DNA of 64,000 bases from Girardinichthys multiradiatus (taxonomy: Eukaryota; Chordata; Actinopteri; Cyprinodontiformes; Goodeidae): positions 10,980,740 to 11,044,739 of the forward strand of contig NC_061804.1 in NCBI RefSeq assembly GCF_021462225.1. The letters are read 5' to 3'. The notes beneath the pieces were generated by a model. It saw only the letters and a list, made by a program, of their open reading frames with translations, made no database searches and was not told where the DNA came from. The translations under genes and the position numbers were made by a program. This document shows positions 50,787-62,400 of the stretch, piece after piece; within the stretch, counting starts at the first letter, position 1, and the number at the start of each line of letters is the position of its first letter.

Positions 50787-51075
50787 ACTGTCCTTCCTTC
50801 TTTCCCTCCTTCCTTACATCTGTCTTTCGCTTGTTTCTTATGAGGGTGCTTTCTTCTTTCCTTCCCTCCTTTATCCTTCCTTCCTTGGGCCCTTACTCCC
50901 TTCTATCCTGTCTTTTGTTTCCTTCCTTGTTTCCTTCCTTTCATTCTTACCTCATATCCTTCATTCCTTTCTTTCCTCTTTTGTGCCTATTCTTGTTCCA
51001 TCTATATTTTTCTTGTCCTTGCTTCTTTTTTTGATTACTTCTTTTTTGTCTTGTCTCCATTCCTTCCTTCCATTG
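50787..51075 (+). repeat. Imperfect (TTCC)n polypyrimidine tract
   Basis: Nearly 290 bases dominated by TTCC, TTTC and CTTC units with scattered interruptions. The open frames across it are low-complexity translations and not genes. Confidence 0.85.
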
Positions 51076-51496
51076 TTGGCATAGGTCCTTCTTTGTGTCC
51101 TAGCTTTTCCTGGTTCTGTATTCTAAGCCTGCCCACTGTAGAAATATCCGCTATAGTGAAATTTAATATTTTATATTTTAAAATGAGCAAATAAAAGACT
51201 GGAAGCCTGGAGTAAATCGGAAGTGATTCTGGCATTGCAAAGCCTGAAATTCTGGTCTCTTATTTTTATGCGGAGGTCGTCAGGAATGTGTTTTTGTAAT
51301 TTACCTCCACCAGCTGCTGTTACCAAACAGTCTGAAGCCCTGCAGGCTCTCCTTCAATGCAGCCTGTGTTTAGCATAATAGGCACTGTAGTGCACTGCCC
51401 TGGCGTTTTGCCTCCGTCAGCCTATTAATCAGAAGTCAAATCACTTCCATTAGATTTCTATGGTAAAAAGCATTCGGCTGGTGGGATTTGCTGAAG
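51076..51496. other. Unassigned non-coding DNA
   Basis: Short interval between the pyrimidine and purine tracts with no recognisable feature. Confidence 0.5.
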
Positions 51497-51583
51497 CAGG
51501 ACAGGGAGGGAGGAAGAAGAAGAAGAAGAGGAAGAGGAGGGGGAAGATATAAAGAAGAGCGTGCGGTGGAGAGAGAGTGGCTG
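51497..51583 (+). repeat. Purine-rich GAA/GGA tract
   Basis: A run of GGGA, GAA and GAG units, with a short non-purine gap near 51549. It is the opposite strand bias of the tract at 50787-51075. Confidence 0.75.
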
Positions 51584-53389
51584 GTGCTGATAAGCTGCAG
51601 GCAAGGAATACGCAAACCACCGCAGTATATGAGAATGATGAATCAGGGATAATGGTCACCCTGCGGTGAATCTCGTCATCGTGGGACATTTTCTTCAGAG
51701 TCAACATTTACCTGTCACTGCATCTGCATTTAGAGCTGCTATTATGGGCTTTGTTCAGAGGCTTAAGTGTGCAGCTGTGGTAGTGTGGGGTTGGGGGGTG
51801 GAGATGTTTGAGCTGTTACTGAAAGAGTAGCTTTTTGAGGTGGTGGGGGGCCTGCAGATGAATTCACTCACACCGATTTGTGCAGATTGGGTTAAATGGG
51901 CCAGGTAATAAATGCTGGCTGAGCTAACAAAGTCACTCCCCTTCTGCATTCATTCCATGTTGTTTTGATTCCACTGGAGTTGTCATCCAATAAGACGAGC
52001 CTAAAACCACAGAAAGGCCACAGATTCAGTTAAAGGGCTTCCCTCCCTTGATCAACAGATTTGTCTTAAAGCTACAACATGGCCTTTTCTTTAAAGTTTA
52101 AAATAAGCAACCATAAAACATTCCATGCTCAGTTTTCTTTTGTTTAGCTTTATGGTTTAAATCGTCATCAATCAAGAAAAAACAATCCCTCCTGAAAGAA
52201 AAAGCTTAAAAACTTAATTCTAAATCAAAGTCCTCATTCACTGTTTCCTCATGTTTTGTACATCTGAACTGTATGTAAGCTGACTATAGAAACTTCTTCC
52301 ATGTGTTTTTATTGTTAATAGAGTTTCCAGGAGGTCCAGAACAGACTAGAATGACCCGATTTCATTGTCAAAGCTCTTCAGCACCTGCAGTAGACCCTGT
52401 AGCAGCGGTACCAAGCTGTGTACTTCACTGCTGGACCTTAGCTACCTTAAACCCAACACAATGTGAATTGGAACAACCCTGTTAAGCAAAACAGAACACA
52501 GCTCCGTTGCATAAAGTGACTGAAACAAAAAATAATGTTTTACTCATATCATTTTTCAGTAGAAACCTAATCCATCTGTCCAACTTGAAAAAGGGAAATA
52601 TAACAACCCATGGTGATTTTGCATCCTAATAGTCTCCTTTTCAGAGTCAGAACTGACCCAAATCGTAAAGAGGGTGAAGATATTTAGAGAAGGATGCTGT
52701 CCAAAAGATTCACTGCTTTGTTATTTTAGTTTATTTAAAAGATATTAATGCCTTTATTATATCATTCATTTTCTATGTTTGTATTTATTTCTGGATCCTT
52801 TTGGGGCATGCTCTGAATACCTCGAAGGCCCCGATGGCACACCACTGTCCAATACCATCATCATCATCATTTCAGCCAACACCAGAAGATAGAAGGGAGA
52901 CTACAATCCCATAACCTTATGGTCAGAAAGAGACATTCGGCTAAGAAAAGGTGGCATGAGTTCAATAATGCAAAATTCCAGGAATATATAAGGTGATTTA
53001 GTTAGTGTATGAGTGGAAATATATCTGGATGTTCTTTAACAGCTTTTGATGCAAAAACCAGATGCATGTTTTTAGTAGCTGAGATGCTGAAGCTCAGAAA
53101 TGATCAGTCATGATCAAAAAGAAAGAAGTGTCAGCAAAATGTGAGTTAATCATAATCTATATCGTCAATGTAATATTCACCGATAGTAACGTAATTCTGT
53201 TTTCCTAATATTATGCAGCCTTGACAGAACAGACCCTGAATAAAAAATTCAAAAAACTAAAAAACTGATTTATAATAATTCTGAAGCAGTTTCATCATGG
53301 TTTGGATCAGCTTCACCAGCAGTGGCAGAATCCATCTTTCATAATGTGTGGTTGTTGGATTACCAAACTGCAGATTAGATGGTGGTGGA
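51584..53389. other. Unassigned non-coding DNA
   Basis: No supported gene. A short CATCATCATCAT run lies near 52858-52869. Confidence 0.5.
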
Positions 53390-54190
53390 GTGGAGCATAG
53401 TGGAATAAAAATAATACAAGGAAAACTGATATGGAACCAGGGTGAGGCAACGGAAGAAACCAGCGATGATCAATAGAAACCAAGGAGCTTCAGTACTGAG
53501 GAGATGTGATTAGTGACATGGAAACCTGGTGAGCATCATCAGGGAAATGCAGAGCAACTGGGAGAGAGTACAGGACATGAAAACTGAGGGAAAGAGACTA
53601 ATAAACAGAGAGACTACAGAATGAGCTTAACTAAAACACAAAAGGTTAAACAAATCAAAAGATAAAAAGACTAACATTAGAAAATAAACCAAAATATGCA
53701 GAGAACAGAACACAAGAAATAATTAAGAAATTAAACACAATGGAATAAACTGATATGGCAAGACCTAAATAGTTACAAAAAGCGGGCGATACTTGTGGGT
53801 TAGGACCTAAATGCAGGCAAGAGGGAGACAGAGATGGAAGAAAAATAAAGATGTTTAGTAATATAAAAATCAACTTGGAAAGGAAAGTCCAAGGTCCAAA
53901 ATCCAAAAACTTTAAACCAAATAAATCAATAAATCAAACCAGGAACATGGAGGGAAGACGACAGAGGGCTGAGTTACACAGGACAGACTGAAGCAGCATG
54001 GAGCAATGTCCTTCAGAGAACTTTGACAACTAGGGAGCTTATATACTGAGGGAAGAGTGGAGAATGACGTTGATGAATCAAGTTAATCAGACCCAAACAC
54101 CCATAGATCATAAAATAAATAACCTGCCCAAACATGATCAGAACATAAACCCAAATGAAACCAAAACACAAACAGGTGGATCATGACTTC
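53390..54190. repeat. Adenine-rich, thymine-poor stretch, possibly an unclassified interspersed repeat
   Basis: About 800 bases are rich in A and G words on the plus strand (AAAACACAAAAGG, GGAAACCTGG, CAGGAACATGGAGG, AACATGATCAGAACATAAAC). Strand-asymmetric stretches with this vocabulary occur as untranslated parts of retroelements in fish. I see no long terminal repeats and no coding sequence, so the class is unknown. Confidence 0.3.
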
Positions 54191-54599
54191 ATCGTGGCTT
54201 TGTGGTTTTTGGGATCAAACCCTTGAGTCCATCATGTTAAGGCTGAGCCCTTTGTGTTGCAACTCCTATCAGAGAACTGGAGTCTGTGGCAAGTCGCTTG
54301 TCCATCAAAATGTTTGCTAACACCAGCTGATCAGTTCCATTTTTGTGCCTCTTGTGATGTCATGAGCCCGAATCCACACAGAACAGAATTTGCAGGGTTT
54401 ATTTTGTAAAAACATCGTATTTTGTTAAAATCATGCAGTGTAAATGCATATCTCATTACCAAGCTGGATATTTCTTATAATTTTACGTCTGTTAGCAGAA
54501 GAGACAAATACACCAGTGGATAGTATCTTTATGGCTGTTTAGTACCACATCTCTATAAATGCTACATATTGTGGCAAATCTCTAAAAACTCAAGTATAC
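54191..54599. other. Unassigned non-coding DNA
   Basis: No supported feature. Confidence 0.5.
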
Positions 54600-55620
54600 T
54601 AGATCACTTTGAAGCACTTCCTTGGTATCTGTTGCCTGAGCCTGTCTGGACCTGAGCTTATGACTGGACTCTGAAACCCCTCGTGACTAATGGACAAATT
54701 AGACAGGAGCCAGCAACCCCTGTTGAGAGATTATTGGCCATACACAATGCCCGGACCCCTGCCTGCCTGCCTGCCCACGCGATCTTGTCTGCTCCGCCGC
54801 TGTAGCCCAGGCAGGCTTGGCCGGGCAGCGTGATTGACGTCGGAGCAATTGGTCATAGTGGTCCATCTGGGAGCGAGAGCTGGGAGCCAGAGCTATCTGA
54901 CCTCCGACTGAGAGATTCCAAAGCCCCTGAGCTGGCATCGAATGTGAAGGGAGTTTAAGAACTTATTAGAGGGGGTATTACATCTAACACAGACAGGACG
55001 CTTATTAAGACAACACTATGTTGGGAACAAAGCAGGAGATTAAAGACACATCCCATTATACCGGGGTCACAAAGGGCCTCTTTTCACCCCTGTTATCTGG
55101 AAACAATCTCCCGCTGTTACTTCACAGCGAGTTGGAAAGCATCTTTTGGGATGTTGTCCTTGCTGTGGTTCTACTGATGGTTGAGGAACAAAAATGTAAT
55201 GTAACAGTCAATTTTTCCCCCCTTTATGTTCCCATAAGAGTGCAGTGGAGCAGACCGTTCAGCCCAGGTTCAAATAGTGTAGAAACAAAGTTGTTCCACC
55301 TTGCTTTATAAGTCATTACCAAAGAGCGAGCCTAACAGATTTCCTTGGCAATACAATTTTGTATTGCATACCAGCCAACATATCACTTGCTGTTTTGATT
55401 TCTTGCCTTTCTGCCTCCCGACACAGCTGAAGGCCTGTCTTCCAGCGTGGGTAATAAGAGCTGAATGCATTAACCTTGTTTTCATTTACTCCCCGTGGAT
55501 ACGGCAAAGGGCCCGGCGACTGAGAAATTTCTCTTCCTTTTTGGCAGCGTAGTTTATCACTGCTGGCACTTCCTGTTAAATCCAGGGACCCTTTCATGAC
55601 CTACCTTCTCTTGTGCTGGG
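54600..55620. promoter_or_regulatory. Large candidate conserved non-coding region
   Basis: About 1 kb of GC-balanced, non-repetitive DNA. It includes a (CCTG)n patch near 54757-54774, GACTAATGGACAAATTAGACAGG-like words near 54685 and TTGGCAATACAATTTTGTATTGCATACC, given in part, near 55344. The last contains an imperfect inverted repeat (GCAATACAATTTTGTATTGC, 55347-55366). It ends in a GC-rich stretch around 55500. No spliced or continuous coding frame is credible. Compositional evidence only. Confidence 0.28.
55347..55366. repeat. 20-bp perfect palindrome
   Basis: GCAATACAATTTTGTATTGC: the left arm GCAATACAA and the right arm TTGTATTGC are exact reverse complements around a TT centre. The core resembles paired half-sites such as SOX (ACAAT) in head-to-head orientation. 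It lies inside the candidate regulatory region. Confidence 0.6.
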
Positions 55621-56528
55621 AGAGTTCTGGCTGAGGTGACTCCAGCCTCTGCTTGTGGATTGAGAGCTTCTCAGCCCTCGATCCATGCCTGAGGCTGCCA
55701 TGTTCACTGCTTGCAGGCCTTTCTGTCTGCAGCTGCCAATGAAAATCCAGAAGGTTTTAAAATTGGAATGGCATCACCTCAGATGCACTGGTTTATTGAT
55801 GCCCGAGAGTTCATTTCCTCCGTTAAGGTAGGTTTTCAGTGATGAAAGACAGGTTGCCCTATTTAAATCCTCTTCAGCTCTTCTTCCCTAATGGTTTGAA
55901 ATTAAACAGATAGCAGCCTGGATGAAGGCATGTCAGAAACTGAAACACAGATACAGCGCTTCACAAATTGAAGTATTTTAACAACAGTGCATCAGCCGTT
56001 AGATTCATTCTCTCCTGGTGTTGGGAATTTAGCCACAACTCCTTATACTCATTTTCGCAGATAACATTTTCTGCGTTATCATTGAGAAATAATGCTAAAC
56101 TATGAAGAAATGTACACATTCTGGTGTCAATGTAATTCAAGATTTACATATAGAGCTCAGAGCCAGAATGTTGGCTTTTTCAATAATTAACTAAACAAGA
56201 TTTATTGAAGGTCATTGCTTTCATTGCATAAATAACCTAACTTTCTTGCTGTAAGTGCTCCTTAGGTTTCATATCATTGGTTTCATAGATGAACAGATTT
56301 TTTTTTTCTGGAGTTCATTTGCCACTTTTTCATCATTCCTCTTAATACTGCATCCCTTGAGTCCTCTGTTCCATACTGCTACCACACCAAAATCACAGCT
56401 GGAACCGTTTAAACCTGATCAGGCCTGTACTGCAGGAAAGCTGTTGTCTAGCATGTTTACTCTAGGCTGTTGAGTTTGATGCTCTGGATAATTGTCTCCA
56501 ATCAGATTTCATCACCCGTTCCATCCCA
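55621..56528. other. Unassigned non-coding DNA
   Basis: No supported gene or classified repeat up to the LINE. Confidence 0.5.
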
Positions 56529-56637
56529 TTGGCGAATCAGCAAGAATCAAATGTATGTGCGCTGGATGTATTCCATTTAAATATGCACTTATTCGACAGC
56601 AATGTTATTTCACAGCAAATAACGTTATTTCGGCTGG

Positions 56638-57855
56638 CTAATCGTCTGAATGGCTTCTACTGCAGACATGACAGGAAGCCGTTCACACCACAAACTATCT
56701 CCTCCACATCCCGTTCAGGAACAAATTCCTCTCATAAAGTAACGAACCCCCAACCTTCAGATCCTCTGCCTGCACTAAAGATCTCCGAGGAAGACGTAAC
56801 TAGGGTCTTTCAGTGCATGAAAACAAAGAAAGCTGGAGGACCTGATAACGTCTCCCCATCATGTCTGAAAGCCTGTGCAAATCAACTCGTCCCAATCTTC
56901 ACCCGGATCTTCAACAAGTCACTGTCTCCAGTGATTTCAACAAGTCACTGGACACGTGTGAGGTCCCTTCCTGCTTCAAACGATCCACCATCATCCCGGT
57001 GCCCAAGAAACCCACCATCCTAGGATTAAATGACTACAGGCCTGTAACACTGACGTTTGTGGTCATGAAATCCTTTGAGCGGCTGGTGTTGAAGCACCTG
57101 AAAGGCATCACATGCTCCCTGCTGGAACCCCTGCAGTTTGCTTACCGACCAAACAGGTCGGCAGACGATGCTGTCAACTTAGGCCTACACTTCATCCTGC
57201 AACACCTCGACCGTCCAGGGACGTACGCCAGAATCCTGTTTGTAGACTTCAGCTTGGCCTTCAACACCATCATACCAGACATCCTCCACCAGAAGCTCAC
57301 CCAGCTCAACGTCCCAGCCTCCACCTGTCAGTGGATCAACAGCTTCCTGTCGGACCGACAGCAGCAGGTGAGACTGGGGAGCATCTTCTCCCGATCCAGT
57401 ACTGGTGCCCCCCAGGGATGTGTTCTATCCCCAATCCTCTTCTCTCTGTACACAAATGACTGCACCTCAGCGGACTCATCCGTGAAACTCCTGAAGTTTG
57501 CAGATGACACCACAGTCATTGGACTGATCCAGGACGGTGATGAGTCTGCATACAGACAGCAGGTGGATCGGCTGGTACACTGGTGTTGTCAGAACTACCT
57601 GGAACTCAACCCACTCAAGACTGTGGAAATGGTGGTGGACTTTCCGAAAACACCACCCCCATACACCCCCCTCACCATCTTCAACAACACCGTAACAGCT
57701 GTGGACCACTTCAAGTTCTTAGGAACCACCATCTCTGAGGACCTGAGATGGTCTTCACACATAGACACTGTTCGAAAGAAGTCCCAGCAGAGACTGTACT
57801 TCCTGAGGCAACTCAAGAAGTTCAACCTTCCACAGGAGCTGCTGGTCATCTTCTA
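56638..57855 (+). pseudogene. LINE reverse transcriptase, first part, frameshifted
   Basis: First frame: RLNGFYCRHD, then KISEEDVTRVFQCMKTKKAG and [17 protein letters not shown], the LINE block that precedes the catalytic core. At 56910-56950 a 26-bp duplication breaks the frame. Second frame: [47 protein letters not shown], the first catalytic motif in [13 protein letters not shown] (usually SSAFNTI), then [20 protein letters not shown], the [10 protein letters not shown] box near 57500, and [14 protein letters not shown]. It breaks off at the Tc1 insertion after LLVIFY. All key reverse transcriptase boxes are recognisable. It needs the part at 59426-59744 for its C-terminus. Confidence 0.88.
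56910..56950 (+). repeat. 26-bp-offset direct duplication causing a frameshift in the LINE
   Basis: TTCAACAAGTCACTG occurs at 56910-56924 and again at 56936-56950, with TCTCCAGTGAT between. The offset of 26 is not a multiple of three. Frame one reads the first copy as FNKSL and frame two reads the second copy as FNKSL, so the duplication alone accounts for the frame change. Confidence 0.85.
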
Positions 57856-59423
57856 CAGGTCCTTCTCAAAGAATTAGCATATTGTGATAAAGTTCATTAT
57901 TTTCCATAATGTCATGATGAAAACGTAACATTCATATATTTTAGATTCATTGCACACTAACTGAAATATTTCAGGTCTTTTATTGTCTTAATACGGATGA
58001 TTTTGGCGTACAGCTCATGAAAACCCAAAATTCTTATCTCACAAAATTAGCATATCATTAAAAGGGTCTCTAAACGAGCTATGAACCTAATAATCTGAAT
58101 CAACGAGTTAACTCTAAACACCTGCAAAAGATTCCTGAGGCCTTTAAAACTCCCAGTCTGGTTCATCACTCAAAACCCAAATCATGGGTAAGACTGCCGA
58201 CCTGACTGCTGTCCAGAAGGCCACTATTGACACCCTCAAGCAAGAGGGTAAGACACAGAAAGAAATTTCTGAACGAATAGGCTGTTCCCAGAGTGCTGTA
58301 TCAAGGCACCTCAGTGGGAAGTCTGTGCGAAGGAAAAAGTGTGGCAGAAAACGCTGCACAACGAGAAGAGGTGACCGGACCCTGAGGAAGATTGTGGAGA
58401 AGGGCCGATTCCAGACCTTGGGGGACCTGCGGAAGCAGTGGACTGAGTCTGGAGTAGAAACATCCAGAGCCACCGTGCACAGGCGTGTGCAGGAAATGGG
58501 CTACAGGTGCCGCATTCCCCAGACCTGGGCTACAGAGAAGCAGCACTGGACTGTTGCTCAGTGGTCCAAAGTACTTTTTTCGGATGAAAGCAAATTCTGC
58601 ATGTCATTCAGAAATCAAGGTGCCAGAGTCTGGAGGAAGACTGGGGAGAAGGAAATGCCAAAATGCCAGAAGTCCAGTGTCAAGTACCCACAGTCAATGA
58701 TGGTCTGGGGTGCCGTGTCAGCTGCTGGTGTTGGTCCACTGTGTTTTATCAAGGGCAGGGTCAATGCAGCTAGCTATCAGGAGATTTTGGAGCACTTCAT
58801 GCTTCCATCTGCTGAAAAGCTTTATGGAGATGAAGATTTCATTTTTCAGCACGACCTGGTACCTGCTCACAGTGCCAAAACCACTGGTAAATGGTTTACT
58901 GACCATGGTATCACTGTGCTCAATTGGCCTGCCAACTCTCCTGACCTGAACCCCATAGAGAATCTGTGGGATATTGTGAAGAGAACGTTGAGAGACTCAA
59001 GACCCAACACTCTGGATGAGCTAAAGGCCGCTATCGAAGCATCCTGGGCCTCCATAAGACCTCAGCAGTGCCACAGGCTGATTGCCTCCATGCCACGCCG
59101 CATTGAAGCAGTAATTTCTGCAAAAGGATTCCCGACCAAGTATTGAGTGCATAACTGTACATGATTATTTGAAGGTTGACGTTTTTTGTATTAAAAACAC
59201 TTTTCTTTTATTGGTCGGATGAAATATGCTAATTTTGTGAGATAGGAATTTTGGGTTTTCATGAGCTGTATGCCAAAATCATCCGTATTAAGACAATAAA
59301 AGACCTGAAATATTTCAGTTAGTGTGCAATGAATCTAAAATATATGAATATTAAATTTTCATCATTACATTATAGAAAATAATAAACTTTATCACAATAT
59401 GCTAATTTTTTGAGAAGAACCTG
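57856..59423 (+). mobile_element. Tc1 transposon copy 1 (DD34E), full length
   Basis: A 1568-bp element with ends CAGGTCCTTCTC and GAGAAGAACCTG. It is flanked by the TA duplication (57854-57855 and 59424-59425). Inverted repeats are 200 bp long (57856-58055 and 59224-59423). Each contains an outer and an inner direct repeat sharing the core AATTAGCATAT (57872-57882 and 58045-58055 on the left), the IR/DR layout known from Sleeping Beauty-like elements. It holds one uninterrupted transposase gene. It is inserted inside a LINE coding region. From memory the family is widespread in fish and some other vertebrates. Confidence 0.95.
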
Positions 59424-62400
59424 TACACTGCCATCATTCAGTCTGTCCTGTCTTCATCCATCTCAGTGTGGTTTGGCTCATCCACCAAACAGGACAGGTC
59501 CAGACTGCAACAAATAATCAGGACTGCAGAGAGAATAATTAGTGCTGACCTTCCCTCCATCCAGGAGTTATACAGGTCTAGGGTCAGGAAAAGAGGTGCT
59601 AAAATCTCTGCAGACCCCACACACCCTGCACATAAACTGTTCACAGCTTTACCTTCAGGCCGCCGCTACAGAGCACTGTTTACTAAAACCAGCCGCCGCA
59701 AAGACAGTTTCTTCCCCCAGGCTGTTTCTCTGTTGAATATTTAATAGCGTACCAAACAACCTCATACTGAAGTTGCAAATCCACCTTTGTATATGTGTAT
59801 ATTGTATATATGTATTTATGGACATAAAGATATATGCAGAATATATCTTACGACACAAAAAAACCAAAAAAGAAACCCTTTAGAACAAAGTGTACCTGAG
59901 TCAAATTCCTTGTTTGTTGTATGTTCGAACTTGGCAATAAAGCTGATTCTGATTCTGAAATAGAAGACTACCTGCATGCTCAGAAAGTGCACTGTGAAAA
60001 ATATTAGATGGAGAACTCGGGCTTGTTTGGAATCCAACCTTTAAATTCTTCTGTAAGCTATTTCTGAGGCTACAAATCATCCTGATTACAAAAAACAATT
60101 GGTGTTCTTCTCTTTTCATTCTGTTGGGAATCTGGCCTGTTTTTAAACACTGTGTGTATATTAAAATAAGTGAGTTAATGTTTAAAGTAGCTAACCTAAT
60201 TAGTAATGACTGAAGTGCTTAGCATTTCATGTTTTGCTTTCTTCCTAATAACTTAAAAGCTTTGTCTCTGCGTTGGAGGTATTAGACTTTTTACGGCTCT
60301 GTTTTTGACTAATGAACTTGAACCAAAATGCAAAATGAGAAAGGCGGTGAAACGTTGTTTGCATACCATGAAACAAGCTTTTCTGAAGCAATTGTTTCAC
60401 AGATTAAACTGGATGTATGTGTGCAGATAACTGGAGAATAGTTGGTTAAAGTTGGTGGTGAACTTTTATATACAGGTTCTTCTCAAAAAATTAGCATATT
60501 GTGATAAAGTTTATTATTTTCTATAATGTAATGATGAAAATTTAATATTCATATATTTTAGATTCATTGCACACTAACTGAAATATTTCAGGTCTTTTAT
60601 TGTCTTAATACGGATGATTTTGGCATACAGCTCATGAAAACCCAAAATTCCTATCTCACAAAATTAGCATATTTCATCCGACCAATAAAAGAAAAGTGTT
60701 TTTAATACAAAAAACATCAACCTTCAAATAATCATGTACAGTTATGCACTCAATACTTGGTCGGGAATCCTTTTGCAGAAATTACTGCTTCAATGCGGCG
60801 TGGCATGGAGGCAATCAGCCTGTGGCACTGCTGAGGTCTTATGGAGGCCCAGGATGCTTCGATAGCGGCCTTTAGCTCATCCAGAGTGTTGGGTCTTGAG
60901 TCTCTCAACGTTCTCTTCACAATATCCCACAGATTCTCTATGGGGTTCAGGTCAGGAGAGTTGGCAGGCCAATTGAGCACAGTGATACCATGGTCAGTAA
61001 ACCATTTACCAGTGGTTTTGGCACTGTGAGCAGGTACCAGGTCGTGCTGAAAAATGAAATCTTCATCTCCATAAAGCTTTTCAGCAGATGGAAGCATGAA
61101 GTGCTCCAAAATCTCCTGATAGCTAGCTGCATTGACCCTGCCCTTGATAAAACACAGTGGACCAACACCAGCAGCTGACACGGCACCCCAGACCATCACT
61201 GACTGTGGGTACTTGACACTGGACTTCTGGCATTTTGGCATTTCCTTCTCCCCAGTCTTCCTCCAGACTCTGGCACCTTGATTTCTGAATGACATGCAGA
61301 ATTTGCTTTCATCCGAAAAAAGTACTTTGGACCACTGAGCAACAGTCCAGTGCTGCTTCTCTGTAGCCCAGGTCTGGGGAATGCGGCACCTGTAGCCCAT
61401 TTCCTGCACACGCCTGTGCACGGTGGCTCTGGATGTTTCTACTCCAGACTCAGTCCACTGCTTCCGCAGGTCCCCCAAGGTCTGGAATCGGCCCTTCTCC
61501 ACAATCTTCCTCAGGGTCCGGTCACCTCTTCTCGTTGTGCAGCGTTTTCTGCCACACTTTTTCCTTCGCACAGACTTCCCACTGAGGTGCCTTGATACAG
61601 CACTCTGGGAACAGCCTATTCGTTCAGAAATTTCTTTCTGTGTCTTACCCTCTTGCTTGAGGGTGTCAATAGTGGCCTTCTGGACAGCAGTCAGGTCGGC
61701 AGTCTTACCCATGATTTGGGTTTTGAGTGATGAACCAGACTGGGAGTTTTAAAGGCCTCAGGAATCTTTTGCAGGTGTTTAGAGTTAACTCGTTGATTCA
61801 GATGATTAGGTTCATAGCTCGTTTAGAGACCCTTTTAATGATATGCTAATTTTGTGAGATAGGAATTTTGGGTTTTCATGAGCTGTACGCCAAAATCATC
61901 CGTATTAAGACAATAAAAGACCTGAAATATTTCAGTTAGTGTGCAATGAATCTAAAATATATGAATGTTACATTTTCATCATGACATTATGGAAAATAAT
62001 GAACTTTATCACAATATGCTAATTCTTTGAGAAGGACCTGTATTATTTTACAATTCAGGAAAAATACTTTTTTTCAGGACTATGCTGTTGTAAATGATTA
62101 TCCTTTAATAATAATAAAAAATGATTAATACATTCCTGGGCCATTTTTGTCAATGTCCTTGAGCCAGACCCTCCATATCTACGTTAGAGGTTGATCGCTG
62201 AGAACAGATAGAGCTGGCTCTAATCAGTTACACCTGATGGCGATTATTTAATGCTGAAGTGTAACATTAATCAGCTCAGGAACTGTCTTCCAACAAGTAT
62301 AAGATCAAAAATCCCCTAACTTTGCTTGTAATGTTATTAAATTACATTAAATAGTTAAAATATACATGACTCTTGCTTCTATATCTTGATGTTCAACAGA

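Larger units (their letters stand above)
56600..59957 (+). mobile_element. 5'-truncated L2-group LINE interrupted by a Tc1 element
   Basis: The 3' part of a non-LTR retrotransposon of the CR1/L2/Rex group. It codes for reverse transcriptase from about 56638 to a stop at 59742-59744, then has a 3' UTR ending in GGCAATAAAGCTGATTCTGA and a TTCTGA repeat. No endonuclease domain is present, so the 5' end was lost on insertion; the exact 5' junction is not visible. The 1568-bp Tc1 copy (57856-59423, plus one extra TA) sits inside the coding region. Apart from that insertion and one frameshifting duplication, the frame is open throughout, so this copy is comparatively young. Confidence 0.85.
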